From assembly GCF_001514495.1 (NCBI RefSeq), contig NZ_BCNM01000002.1:124001-188000 (forward strand): a DNA stretch of 64,000 nt, given 5' to 3'. Made by a program: the position numbers and the translations under genes. Positions 27,733-36,588 of the stretch are shown here, piece by piece. Each line of letters opens with the position of its first letter. Within the stretch, counting starts at the first letter, position 1. The DNA is from Paenibacillus pabuli NBRC 13638 (GTDB taxonomy: Bacteria > Bacillota > Bacilli > Paenibacillales > Paenibacillaceae). The notes below the pieces were generated by a model, which was not told the DNA's origin, searched no databases, and saw only the letters and a program-made list of their open reading frames with translations.

Positions 27733-28065
27733 GAGGCCTCATCCTTCCTGCAATTCAAAATAAAAAAACCGCTGGCATCAGCCGGCGGTCTGGCAATTCA
27801 GGATTGGATAAAGCGTCAACAAACAAGCATAAGATACCCACGGTATGAACAAAGAACCCTTATAAGGGTATACACAAGCCAGAACAGCCTGCCTGGTTCC
27901 ATACCTGATCCCATAGCTGAATTTGGACACACGAATCCCCTCATTGCTCAGCCGCTTTTTGGCTGACTGCGTCAATACACTCTCTGCAGTTACTGGGGTT
28001 CAATTCATGTGTTTTACTTCATGGGACGTATGGTTACCTCTCATTCATGTGTAGTATCGATTTCT
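27733..28065 (-). promoter_or_regulatory. Long leader of the ABC-F gene with minute ORFs
   Basis: About 330 bases of untranslated leader run from the promoter to the ABC-F start. They contain three minute ORFs: ATG AAT GAG AGG TAA (28034-28048), ATG AAG TAA (28014-28022) and ATG AAT TGA (28000-28008). Longer frames of 42 and 65 codons follow without good ribosome sites; the 65-codon one ends inside the terminator stem. This layout fits ribosome-mediated attenuation. Confidence 0.6.
27762..27790 (-). terminator. Terminator/attenuator directly before the ABC-F gene
   Basis: CCGCCGGC and GCCAGCGG pair with one mismatch around TGAT (27769-27788), followed by seven T. It stands 30 bases upstream of the ABC-F start codon, so it would block that gene unless opened. 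Confidence 0.75.
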
Positions 28066-28070
28066 CCGTT

Positions 28071-28098
28071 ATTGTACCAGATGATGGGGAAAAAGCAA
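28071..28098 (-). promoter_or_regulatory. Probable promoter of the ABC-F leader
   Basis: TTGCTT (28093-28098) and TACAAT (28071-28076) on the minus strand, spaced by 16 bases, lie just after the tRNA terminator. Confidence 0.6.
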
Positions 28099-28156
28099 AG
28101 GTTTTGAATTCGAAATCCACATCTCATCCCAATACAATTGAAATACATATGCCTCC

Positions 28157-28192
28157 AAAAAAAAAGAAAAACCCTTGTTTTCACAAGGGTTT
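28157..28192 (-). terminator. Terminator of the tRNA pair
   Basis: ACCCTTGT and ACAAGGGT pair around GAAA, followed by a long T tract on the minus strand. Confidence 0.85.
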
Positions 28193-28210
28193 CGGATGTT
28201 GCTTTGGTTA

Positions 28211-28281
28211 AGCGGGTGATGGGAATCGAACCCACGCTATTAGCTTGGAAGGCTAAAGTTCTACCATTGAACTACACCCGC
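28211..28281 (-). tRNA. tRNA-Gly (anticodon TCC)
   Basis: The 71-base minus-strand cloverleaf has acceptor GCGGGTG/CACCCGC, anticodon loop CTTCCAA giving TCC, and T-arm GGTTCGATTCC. CCA is not encoded. It follows tRNA-Pro after 11 bases and shares its terminator. Confidence 0.95.
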
Positions 28282-28292
28282 ACGAATAATAA

Positions 28293-28366
28293 TCGGGACG
28301 ACACGATTTGAACATGCGACCCCCTGGTCCCAAACCAGGTGCTCTACCAAGCTGAGCTACGTCCCG
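28293..28366 (-). tRNA. tRNA-Pro (anticodon TGG)
   Basis: The 74-base minus-strand cloverleaf has acceptor CGGGACG/CGTCCCG, anticodon loop TTTGGGA giving TGG, and a T-arm with GTTCAAATC. CCA is not encoded. Confidence 0.95.
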
Positions 28367-28463
28367 TCAAGTTTCGAGGAACATTAACACGAATTTTACA
28401 AAAATAATATACCACGAACCTCCAAGGCTTGCAACTTTTTTTTCATTTCCAACCTAACCTTTC

Positions 28464-28500
28464 AAAACAAAAAAAAGACAGAAGCGTCCTACGCCTCTGC
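28464..28500 (-). terminator. Terminator of the GGDEF/EAL gene
   Basis: CAGAGGCG and CGCTTCTG pair with one mismatch (28479-28499), followed by a T-rich tract on the minus strand. Confidence 0.75.
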
Positions 28501-28505
28501 CCATC

Positions 28506-30632
28506 CTATCCCGTGGGTTTATCTACATCACACAAAAACTTCTTCTCGAAGTCCGCTGCTGCAATCGGCTTGCTGAAAAAGTACCCCTGAGCCTCGTGAC
28601 AATGCTGATTACGAAGAAATGACAGCTGGTCCTCATTCTCAACACCCTCGGCTGTTACTTTCAAATGCAAGTGATGGGCCATGGACGTAATGGTCGACAC
28701 AATCGCGGCATTGTTACTATCCTCCATGACTTCATTGACAAAGGAACGGTCGATCTTGAGCCGGTCAATTGGCAGATCTTTCAGATAATGAAGGGAGCTG
28801 TACCCTGTTCCAAAATCATCAATACTGATATGCACACCAATCTCCTTGATTTTCCGCAATTGTTCAAAGGCACGATCTTTATCAAACGTCATGCTTTCCG
28901 TGATCTCAAGTTCGAGCCATACTGGTTCCAATCCTGTTTCCTTAAGGATGCTGCTAATATTATCCAGCAGATGGGAATGCCTGAACTGTCTCATAGAGAG
29001 GTTAACTGACACACACAGTTTGCGGTAACCTGCTTCTTGCCACCGTTTGTTCTGAGCACAGGCCTCTCGCAGCACCCATTCTCCAAGAGGAACAATCAGC
29101 CCGCTTTCCTCTGCAAGTGGAATAAATTCTGCAGGGGATACCGATCCTCTAAGCGGATGCTGCCAGCGTACCAAAGCCTCCATACCCACAATCAAGCCAC
29201 TTGCCAAATTAACCTGCGGCTGATATACCAGGTAGAACTGTCCCCGATCCAATGCTTTACGCAGATCATTCTCAAGCTGCAACCGCTCCTGGGCTTTCAT
29301 CTGCATCGCATGGGCATACCGGTTGAGCTCCACTCCCTGATCTTTGGCATGATGCAAGGCCGTATCCGCATTCTGAATGATCTCCTCCGGTGAGTCTCCG
29401 TCGTGCGGGAATATCGCCATACCAATACCCAGGGTAAGATGATATTCGTTTCCATCTACCGTTACAGGTTTTTCGAATAGTTGCAAAATGGATCTTGTCC
29501 GCCGTAATGCTGTATCTGTAATGAAGAAGTCTGTCATGGTCAAAACGAACTCATCTCTTCCCAGTCCGAACACTTCCTCTCCCGGGAGTGAAGAATGTTT
29601 CAGACGCTGCCCTACCTGACGAAGTACACGGTTAGCTGCTTGTTGACCCAGTGAATCATTAATCGTTTTGAATCGGTTAATGTTTAGTACCAGTACGCCG
29701 ACAAGCTGCTCCTCCACCACAGCCTCGTCCATCATCACTTTAAGTCGTTGAGAAAGGCGACGACGATTCGGCAGCCCTGTTACATCATCATGATGAGCAA
29801 TAAAGTTCATTTTTGCTTCAGCTACCTGCTGTTTGAGGAAAGGCATATCCACTACGGACGAATACAGTCCCTTCTGGATAAAGAAATAGGCCAGACAATC
29901 GCTGAATAGACCCAACAACAGATTGATATCATTAATCTGCGTTGCGGAAACTAAGTAACATTCGCCATAGAAAAAACACAGGATAGCGCAAAGAATGGAA
30001 GGCAAATCTCCATCTCTGTTTTTTTTCCAATGAACGAATAACACTACCGCAGTCACACCATACAGGATGCCCACCAGAAAATGACTAAGGGTAAACATTC
30101 CGCCAATCACATCACCCGCCATTAAGTTTGGCAGCACGGCCCATTCCTGAATAGCCAATATGTACAATACAACAAACATACCCAGCGTTCCGCTAAACAG
30201 TAAAAATTTGCGTGGTAACGCAATTTCCTTCTCTTTGACCGTATAGATGAACAGCAAACCTGCCGCACAAGCAAGAGATCCAAGCGTCATCATTTTCAGC
30301 GAGAAATCGGACTCGGCCATGGCACCACTCGGCATTTCTTCGGCAAAAGATACGATGTGAACCAATTCAAACAAACCAATTAATAAAAACAACGTAGTCA
30401 TCATGACCCTTCTCAGGGTCAGCCTTTGCGTCTGGAATAACCAGCTTTGATTGTAAATGCCGATACAGGCCGCTGCCGCAGCGAATCCACCCAAGAGTGT
30501 CAGAACCGGGTAACCCGATATGATCAGATCAGAGCTTGTAGAAGAACGAAACCATTGACTTGCGAGGAAACACAATAAGCCGCCTATAGCGACCCAACCT
30601 ATTTTTCTCTGATCTTGCTGATTAGCCTTCAT
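28506..30632 (-). CDS. Membrane c-di-GMP protein with degenerate GGDEF and intact EAL domains
   Basis: The 708-residue protein has about eight membrane helices (residues 12-255) forming a sensor module, then GGDEF (about 280-440) and EAL (about 455-700) domains. The GGDEF signature reads GRDEF (residues 358-362) and the metal-site stretch is NINRFK where DxDxFK is usual, so cyclase activity is unlikely. The EAL domain keeps EAL (485-487), N in SVNLS, ELEITES, IDDFGTGYSS, K in DRLKID and EGVE, so phosphodiesterase activity is likely. It probably lowers c-di-GMP, with the GGDEF part perhaps sensing GTP. It is monocistronic. Confidence 0.88.
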   Translation of the reverse strand: MKANQQDQRKIGWVAIGGLLCFLASQWFRSSTSSDLIISGYPVLTLLGGFAAAAACIGIYNQSWLFQTQRLTLRRVMMTTLFLLIGLFELVHIVSFAEEMPSGAMAESDFSLKMMTLGSLACAAGLLFIYTVKEKEIALPRKFLLFSGTLGMFVVLYILAIQEWAVLPNLMAGDVIGGMFTLSHFLVGILYGVTAVVLFVHWKKNRDGDLPSILCAILCFFYGECYLVSATQINDINLLLGLFSDCLAYFFIQKGLYSSVVDMPFLKQQVAEAKMNFIAHHDDVTGLPNRRRLSQRLKVMMDEAVVEEQLVGVLVLNINRFKTINDSLGQQAANRVLRQVGQRLKHSSLPGEEVFGLGRDEFVLTMTDFFITDTALRRTRSILQLFEKPVTVDGNEYHLTLGIGMAIFPHDGDSPEEIIQNADTALHHAKDQGVELNRYAHAMQMKAQERLQLENDLRKALDRGQFYLVYQPQVNLASGLIVGMEALVRWQHPLRGSVSPAEFIPLAEESGLIVPLGEWVLREACAQNKRWQEAGYRKLCVSVNLSMRQFRHSHLLDNISSILKETGLEPVWLELEITESMTFDKDRAFEQLRKIKEIGVHISIDDFGTGYSSLHYLKDLPIDRLKIDRSFVNEVMEDSNNAAIVSTITSMAHHLHLKVTAEGVENEDQLSFLRNQHCHEAQGYFFSKPIAAADFEKKFLCDVDKPTG

Positions 30633-30855
30633 GCCGTGTTTTTCCTTCCCGGGATCACCTATCCTGAAATACCTTAACTATAAAAATATCTTTTGTTACA
30701 ATATTCGACATTTTCATATCTACCAACGTTCAATTCACATGCACAAACATGCTATCTGGTACATAATAACATTTAATTCCGCAGACGTGAACTAAAAAAT
30801 ATGTACTCCTAGGAATATATATTCATATAAACGTCGAAAAATAAGGCATTTAGAA

Positions 30856-30890
30856 CTAAAAAAAACACAGAATCCTCACAGGACTCCATG
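30856..30890 (-). terminator. Terminator of the DRE-TIM aldolase gene
   Basis: On the minus strand GAGTCC and GGATTC pair with a wobble, followed by eight T. Confidence 0.65.
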
Positions 30891-30923
30891 TTTCTTTAGT
30901 TTACAACTGTATTTAAGCCTATT

Positions 30924-31880
30924 TTATTTATCAAAATTCACTTCTGGTGTGGTCAGTTTATCATAAAAATCGACAACTTTATCTTTATCCGCCGACGAAC
31001 GCAGTGTCATTGCCGAACGAGGATGCTCGTCCAACGTACCTGTAATCATGTAAGGCAGAATGTAACCCCACTCTTCTTTTTCTCTGAGCGGGACCATCAA
31101 TTGCTCCAATACACCAAGTACAGGACGCAAATTATATTTCGTGCCTTTCAAGTGGGCAACAAGCAGTTCAGTCGGACAGTTCCCGGCAGCACGGCCCATC
31201 CCGTATACAGAAGCATCCAGCAGTTCAACGCCAAGCTCAGCTGCGATCAGTGTATTGGAGAATGCCAGTTGCATGTTATTGTGCGTATGAACGCCAAGAC
31301 GTTTGTTTGGCAAGTGAGTCTTGAACTTCTCCACCAGATATTTCACATCGTTATGATCCAGGCTACCATAGGAGTCTACTATGTATACAACATCCACAGC
31401 ACTTTCCTTGATTAGTTCAAATGCTTCCAACAGTTCATTTTCCATCACGTTAGACAATGCCATAATGTTGAGCGTTGTTTCATACCCACGATCATGGAAC
31501 GTTTGTACCAGGGCAAGCGCCTTGTCTACATCCTTGCTGTAGCACGCTACACGGATTAGATCCAGCATGCTTTCGCTGCGTGGCAGAATGTCATTCTCGT
31601 CCACACGACCGACATCAACCAGTGCAGACAATTTGGTGTTGCCTTTTTGCGGGATAACCTTGCGCAGGAAATCATCATTCAGAAAACGCCATGGTCCTGC
31701 TTCTTCTGCCCCTTTCAAGAGCTTGGGCGAGTTTTTGTATCCAATTTCCATATAATCAACGCCAGCTTCATTCAATCCAGCATAGAGCTGTTGAACAAAG
31801 TCCACGCTAAAGTCCCAGTTATTTACCAATCCACCATCACGGATTGTACAATCTACTATTTTGCAATGATTTGTCTTCAT
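30924..31880 (-). CDS. DRE-TIM metallolyase family protein (HMGL-like aldolase)
   Basis: The 318-residue protein is a TIM barrel of the HMG-CoA lyase/4-hydroxy-2-oxovalerate aldolase/isopropylmalate synthase superfamily. The metal motif D-x-T-x-R-D appears as DCTIRDGG (residues 9-16), and the metal-binding HTHNN follows in GVHTHNNMQ; GRAAGNCPTE is the usual late motif. It lacks the regulatory domain of LeuA and does not match MhpE closely. Homologues sometimes sit in surface-sugar clusters, but this gene is alone. The substrate is unknown. Confidence 0.78.
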   Translation of the reverse strand: MKTNHCKIVDCTIRDGGLVNNWDFSVDFVQQLYAGLNEAGVDYMEIGYKNSPKLLKGAEEAGPWRFLNDDFLRKVIPQKGNTKLSALVDVGRVDENDILPRSESMLDLIRVACYSKDVDKALALVQTFHDRGYETTLNIMALSNVMENELLEAFELIKESAVDVVYIVDSYGSLDHNDVKYLVEKFKTHLPNKRLGVHTHNNMQLAFSNTLIAAELGVELLDASVYGMGRAAGNCPTELLVAHLKGTKYNLRPVLGVLEQLMVPLREKEEWGYILPYMITGTLDEHPRSAMTLRSSADKDKVVDFYDKLTTPEVNFDK

Positions 31881-31963
31881 TAATGTCTGCTCCTTTTCTG
31901 ACCAACTTGTGTATTCCTCTCATGATACTTGAACGCAACAAGAAAAGTAAAGGGATTCCCGAC

Positions 31964-33274
31964 TTATTTACTTCGATAAGATTTCCATATCCGATCAATC
32001 TCACTCATCTCGGAATCGTCTGGAGATTTCTTGCCATATCGAACAGCATTATAGTGATCTGGCAGCATTGCAGAGAGCCGCTCATCATCTTCTCTGGCTT
32101 CATGCTGAACAATGGTCTCTGCGGCCTCCAGTGGCGTATGTGCCCCCTGTATATCCACACCCCGGGCTGCAGCTCTGTCGATCCACTTCCGGTAATAAAA
32201 TCGAATACGTTCAGCATCCTGCGAAGGCAGCGGCTCCTTCCTGCGGAACCAAGTTTTCCGCGTTTTCGCCGGCGCCTCTAACGTTTCACTGATATCCACA
32301 TACTCTGTCCGGGGTTCACCCTTCTTCTGACCGGGCTGCAGCAGCCCTTTGAAACGATCCATAAGTTTGTTTATGGCCTTCTGGCCCAACCGCAGAATAA
32401 GCCACAGGACAACTACTGCAACAGCCCCCATAACTACCCACCCCAAGATATCCCAGAAAACAGAGGGCTCCCCTGATGCCTCCATCCCTTCAGGTAGCAT
32501 CGGTGGTTCATTTGGAGCTGTAGGTGTAATCGGAACATCCTGATTGGAGCTCGAACCCAGTAAACCTCTGATCCAGGCAAGCAGACGGTCACGCAATGGA
32601 CCTAACCAGGCAACAAGACTGGGGAAAGCACCAATTCCTGCAATTACAATCAGCATCCATCCCAAACGCTGATGATTCGCTCGGGCGAACTCACGCAGTA
32701 CAATCCTTCTTTGGCCATCATTCAATATCGCCCGATCCAGCTGCACACTGTATTGACCTACCAACCAACCAGCAAAACTGATGACCCCTGCTGCATATAT
32801 GGTTCCTGCATACCCTCGGAGAGGTTGCATGAATTCAATTCCGTTGGCTGCCCCACTGCATACGATCGCAGTGAGCACACCAAAAATCTGCAAGCGCCAA
32901 ATCAAAATGGAGCGAAAGACAGGTTGGACATTCAATCCAACATAGGCAGAAATCACTCCCCATACCGCTGCTGTCAGCAAATCAGGTAAAGGAAGCCCCA
33001 ATATTAAAGAGATAATGAATGAGACCAACAGCCCCATAATCAGCGCTGCGCCCCATCGAATAAAGGTGTTTTTTTCGCTAATAGCTGGCCATCTGTGCTG
33101 TACCCACTGACCTATCGATCCAGCCACAACGAAGATCCCCATCAATGTGTATGGCAAATGTCCTGCCGCATACAGTGATGTAAGTGTCAAAAACGGGTAG
33201 AGGTACACACCGATCAATAGAACGGCCAATGTGGATAAAAGTACTCTTTCCTTGGAACTCCTGGAATCACTCAT
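31964..33274 (-). CDS. Membrane protein with DUF4129-like C-terminus
   Basis: The 436-residue protein has an N-terminal block of six or so membrane helices, a soluble region, another helix (near VVMGAVAVVVLWLILRL), and a C-terminal soluble part (ERIRFYYRKWIDRAAARG..., THTPLEAAETIV-like) resembling the DUF4129 domain. It overlaps the DUF58 gene by four bases (ATGA) and so belongs to the MoxR-DUF58 operon. In many Bacillota the third gene is a TgpA-type transglutaminase; here no transglutaminase core is visible. Its role is unknown, presumably envelope-related. Confidence 0.75.
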   Translation of the reverse strand: MSDSRSSKERVLLSTLAVLLIGVYLYPFLTLTSLYAAGHLPYTLMGIFVVAGSIGQWVQHRWPAISEKNTFIRWGAALIMGLLVSFIISLILGLPLPDLLTAAVWGVISAYVGLNVQPVFRSILIWRLQIFGVLTAIVCSGAANGIEFMQPLRGYAGTIYAAGVISFAGWLVGQYSVQLDRAILNDGQRRIVLREFARANHQRLGWMLIVIAGIGAFPSLVAWLGPLRDRLLAWIRGLLGSSSNQDVPITPTAPNEPPMLPEGMEASGEPSVFWDILGWVVMGAVAVVVLWLILRLGQKAINKLMDRFKGLLQPGQKKGEPRTEYVDISETLEAPAKTRKTWFRRKEPLPSQDAERIRFYYRKWIDRAAARGVDIQGAHTPLEAAETIVQHEAREDDERLSAMLPDHYNAVRYGKKSPDDSEMSEIDRIWKSYRSK

Positions 33275-34386
33275 GCACTCACCGCCTTTGAATCGCTTTT
33301 CCCACCCTCTACCGGGAGTACGGTCACACGATGGCCCTGTTCATGCAAACGAGCAATCTCATGATCCATGGCAGGGGATACATAGGATGTAATTAAGAGA
33401 TAACTGCGAGCCTGCTGTGCTTCTTCGTTTCGTTGTACTTCATCGCTCAGGAATTGCTCCATCGGAACCATGCATTTTAATTCCGTCTCCGCCATAGCTT
33501 CCAGTAACCTCTCCAGATGAGGACTGCCGTAATCCGGCTCAATCCGCAATGGATCCTGCCCTCCACTCACACGATAACCATTATGAGCAAATCCTGCAGG
33601 CAACCCTCTCCCAATCGCGTCCGCAGCTGCAGTTGCCGCATAACGGAGTGCCCGTTCGATCGTCTCGGGACGGGTAACAACACTCCACATGTCTGCAGAC
33701 TCCTGAATGTTGACCACAATCCAGGATTGGGGGTCGGCAGTCCATCCCTGTTTGTATACCTGAAGTTCACCCGTACGAGCACTCGCTTTCCAGTGAATAC
33801 GATTCATTGGGTCGCCCGCACCATACGGACGAACGCCGAGGATGAGAAAGGGATCTTCAACAATCCAGCGGGAGACTTCGACCTCTCCCTGCCATACCTG
33901 ATAGATCGCGGGAAGATCTTCAGCATGAACGAGTGAAGGATACACAATCATGTTTAGATGAACGGGAATCGACTTGGTTATGCGCCAAAGGCCAAAGAGA
34001 TCCCCTCCAGTCATGGTCACGGTGTTTAACGTATATATTCCACGTCTGCTGCATACGAAGGGATGCTTGCGCGTAATACGAGTAAACGGTTTCAATGTGA
34101 AGATGCTTTTATGATTCTGGTAGATATCTCCCTGGCTGATATCCATGCCTGAACCGGATCGAAAAACAAAAGAGACGGGCATCATGGCTTCAAGTCTGAG
34201 CCAGGGAACCGAAATTCGTTTCTCATTTGAAATCGTCTCTACCATCTCGAGCTCATCTCCGGCGTAACAACGCATTTTGCTGAATTGTCTGGTGTACTTG
34301 AGCTTGTATAAGGCGGGACGGCCGAACCATATGCCTTGTACTCCAATAATGATGACACCAACAATGACAAGCCATAATAATGCCAT
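33271..34386 (-). CDS. DUF58 domain protein
   Basis: The 371-residue protein starts with a membrane helix, then a beta-rich region, then the DUF58 domain with its hallmark GxxPYGxGDPMNRIHWKASARTGEL-type segment (here VRPYGAGDPMNRIHWKASAR) and a von Willebrand A-like fold (SWIVVNIQES). DUF58 proteins regularly partner with MoxR AAA+ ATPases. It lies three bases after the MoxR gene and overlaps the next gene. Confidence 0.88.
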   Translation of the reverse strand: MALLWLVIVGVIIIGVQGIWFGRPALYKLKYTRQFSKMRCYAGDELEMVETISNEKRISVPWLRLEAMMPVSFVFRSGSGMDISQGDIYQNHKSIFTLKPFTRITRKHPFVCSRRGIYTLNTVTMTGGDLFGLWRITKSIPVHLNMIVYPSLVHAEDLPAIYQVWQGEVEVSRWIVEDPFLILGVRPYGAGDPMNRIHWKASARTGELQVYKQGWTADPQSWIVVNIQESADMWSVVTRPETIERALRYAATAAADAIGRGLPAGFAHNGYRVSGGQDPLRIEPDYGSPHLERLLEAMAETELKCMVPMEQFLSDEVQRNEEAQQARSYLLITSYVSPAMDHEIARLHEQGHRVTVLPVEGGKSDSKAVSA

Positions 34387-34389
34387 AAG

Positions 34390-35358
34390 CTATCGCCCGC
34401 TGCCTGCAGCAAGATTTTCTGTCGGCACGTCCGTCTGAGTCAAAAGCTCCTGAATGATGCGTTCCGCCAAGCCCTCTTGCTGCCTTACCCGGTTACGGAA
34501 TACAAGTCGATGGGCTAGCACGGGCACCGCCAATATTTTAATATCATCAGGCAGAACGAAATCTCTGCCATGTAATGCAGCCCAGGCCTGACTCGCCTTA
34601 AGCAGCGCCTGAGCCCCTCGTGGACTTACGCCCAGTGACAACTCGGCATGCTGTCTGGTAGCTTCTGTCAGACGGATAATATATCGCAACAGATCTTCGT
34701 CGATTTGAACCGATGTATACGCGCTCTGTGCCTCAAGCAATTGCTCACGACTAATGATCGCAGACAGGTCGGTGACAGAACGACGCGCTACCGTCCGTCT
34801 CAAAATTTCTACACTCTCTTCACTGTTTGGGTAACCCATTCGGATCTTCATCATAAACCGATCCATTTGTGCTTCGGGTAACGGAAAGGTCCCTTGATTA
34901 TCTATCGGGTTTTGTGTGGCAATGACGATAAATGGACGCTCCAGTTGTCTTGTGGAGCCATCAATGCTGATCTGGCGCTCTTCCATACACTCCAGCAAGC
35001 TGGATTGAGTACGCGGTGTAGCCCGGTTTATTTCGTCTGCAAGGACAAGGTTGGCAAAGAGAGGGCCGGGTCTGAATTCAAAATCACCTTCTTTTTGATT
35101 GAAGAAATGAATACCCGTCAAGTCGGACGGCAACAGATCCGGTGTGAACTGAATACGCTGAAAGGTGCAGTCCAGTGAAGAAGCTACTGATTTTGCCAGC
35201 ATGGTTTTCCCCGTACCGGGTACATCCTCCAGCAGGACATGCCCTGATGCAATGATAGCTGTCATCACCAACTCAATCGTATGGTCTTTCCCCACAATGA
35301 TCTTTCCAACATGGTTCATTAGCTGTTTGTTCATTTGTTCCATTCCCTGGATATCCAT
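34390..35358 (-). CDS. MoxR-family AAA+ ATPase
   Basis: This AAA+ ATPase of about 322 residues has Walker A PGTGKTML, Walker B LVLADEINRA, sensor 1 IATQNPIDNQGTFPLPEAQMDRF and sensor 2 GVSPRGAQAL, the full MoxR set. MoxR proteins act as chaperones that activate VWA-domain partners, here presumably the DUF58 protein. The ATG at 35358 has GGAGG 10 bases ahead; the frame is open upstream but not conserved. It heads the three-gene operon. Confidence 0.92.
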   Translation of the reverse strand: MDIQGMEQMNKQLMNHVGKIIVGKDHTIELVMTAIIASGHVLLEDVPGTGKTMLAKSVASSLDCTFQRIQFTPDLLPSDLTGIHFFNQKEGDFEFRPGPLFANLVLADEINRATPRTQSSLLECMEERQISIDGSTRQLERPFIVIATQNPIDNQGTFPLPEAQMDRFMMKIRMGYPNSEESVEILRRTVARRSVTDLSAIISREQLLEAQSAYTSVQIDEDLLRYIIRLTEATRQHAELSLGVSPRGAQALLKASQAWAALHGRDFVLPDDIKILAVPVLAHRLVFRNRVRQQEGLAERIIQELLTQTDVPTENLAAGSGR

Positions 35359-35431
35359 ATCAGTCCATCCTCCCGTAAAATAAAGCTTATGTATTCGCAT
35401 TCATTCTAACTATAACCCTAATCGTTTCAAT

Positions 35432-35471
35432 AAAAAACAACAGGAACCGGCAGTTAGCCAATTCCTGTTCC
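35432..35471 (-). terminator. Terminator of the histidine kinase gene
   Basis: AACAGGAA-TTGGC pairs with GCCGG-TTCCTGTT, followed by TTTTTT on the minus strand. Confidence 0.8.
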
Positions 35472-35484
35472 ATTGCTCTTGTCA

Positions 35485-36588
35485 TTACACCAGAGGGAGC
35501 ATGATCATGAAACGGGTGCCCTCTCCTTTTTTGCTATCCACAGAGATGGTACCTCCATGATTTTTGATAATCCGGTAACTCACCGAAAGTCCCAGCCCCG
35601 TTCCGCTCTCTTTGGTGGTAAAGAATGGATCAAACAGTCGTACAAGTGTATTGTGGTCCATTCCCTGCCCATTGTCCGCTATCGAAATCTGCACATACTT
35701 GTTCTCGGTTTCCATAGAGACTCGAATCAGACCTGCATGTTCTTCTCCGACATCCTCTATGGCATCCATCGCATTTTTCACCATATTCAAAATAACCTGC
35801 TTAATCTGTTTGACATCAATAGACACATTTAACGGGACTTCTGCTTCATCTAAGATGATCTCGCATCCCTTCATTAACCCTTCGCTTTCTGTCAGCAAGA
35901 CCACCTCTTTGAGCAAAGAGTTAACTGACATAATGGTCTTCTGCGGGGCTGACGGCTTGGAGGAATTCAGAAATTCGTAGATAATATCATTCGCCCTGTC
36001 AATCTCCGTCAGTATGATTCGAGCGTACTCGTCTTTTCCCAATTGCAGCAAATGAGGCCGAAGCAGCTGGATGAATCCACGAATAGCCGTCAAAGGATTG
36101 CGAATCTCATGGGCAATGGATGCCGAAATCCGCCCCAACATTGCAAGTTTGTCATTCTGATAAGCGGTCTGCTCAATTTGTTTATAATCGGAGACGTCCT
36201 TAACACTGAACAGAAAGTCTCCATCCATCTGATCCCCATACGTTACTGTAACCAGCCAATGCCTGCCATACTCATCAATCAGCTCATGATAGCGCTTACG
36301 ATGAAAGATAGTTTCCCGATAGATACGTAAAATTTTCTTTTTCTTGAATCGGCTCATCTGTGGATGATGCAGCATTTGCATCAGGGTGCAGCCGCTCAAC
36401 AGACTTCTTGGAAGCTCCAACAATTTTGCCATCTGAACGTTAATAAACGTCAATACACCGTGACTGTCAAACAACATAATACCGCTATCCAGATGTTCCA
36501 GGACATTCTCATACTTGTTGTTATCCAGATGTATAGGCGGGAATCCATTCGTTGGTCGAGGCACTGTATCCTGAAATTCACTAATCAT
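35485..36588 (-). CDS. PAS-domain sensor histidine kinase
   Basis: The 367-residue kinase has no membrane segment. A PAS domain (VLEHLDSGIMLFDSHGVLTFIN, about residues 25-140) is followed by HisKA with H160 in SIAHEIRNPLTAIRGF, and HATPase with N (NMVKNAMDAI), DNGQGM and GTGLGLS boxes. It resembles the sporulation kinases that feed the Spo0 phosphorelay; no response regulator lies beside it, which fits an orphan kinase. The ATG at 36588 follows AAAGGAGG by eight bases, so I reject the 58-residue longer frame. Confidence 0.87.
   Translation of the reverse strand: MISEFQDTVPRPTNGFPPIHLDNNKYENVLEHLDSGIMLFDSHGVLTFINVQMAKLLELPRSLLSGCTLMQMLHHPQMSRFKKKKILRIYRETIFHRKRYHELIDEYGRHWLVTVTYGDQMDGDFLFSVKDVSDYKQIEQTAYQNDKLAMLGRISASIAHEIRNPLTAIRGFIQLLRPHLLQLGKDEYARIILTEIDRANDIIYEFLNSSKPSAPQKTIMSVNSLLKEVVLLTESEGLMKGCEIILDEAEVPLNVSIDVKQIKQVILNMVKNAMDAIEDVGEEHAGLIRVSMETENKYVQISIADNGQGMDHNTLVRLFDPFFTTKESGTGLGLSVSYRIIKNHGGTISVDSKKGEGTRFMIMLPLV

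Noticed and set aside
27778..27975. 65-codon frame in the ABC-F leader as a protein gene
   Set aside because: TTG start without a good ribosome site, and the frame ends inside the terminator stem. I keep it only as a possible leader-peptide frame.
28211..28366. tRNA genes as an integration site
   Set aside because: No integrase, no direct repeat of a tRNA end and no foreign-looking cargo are seen beside them.
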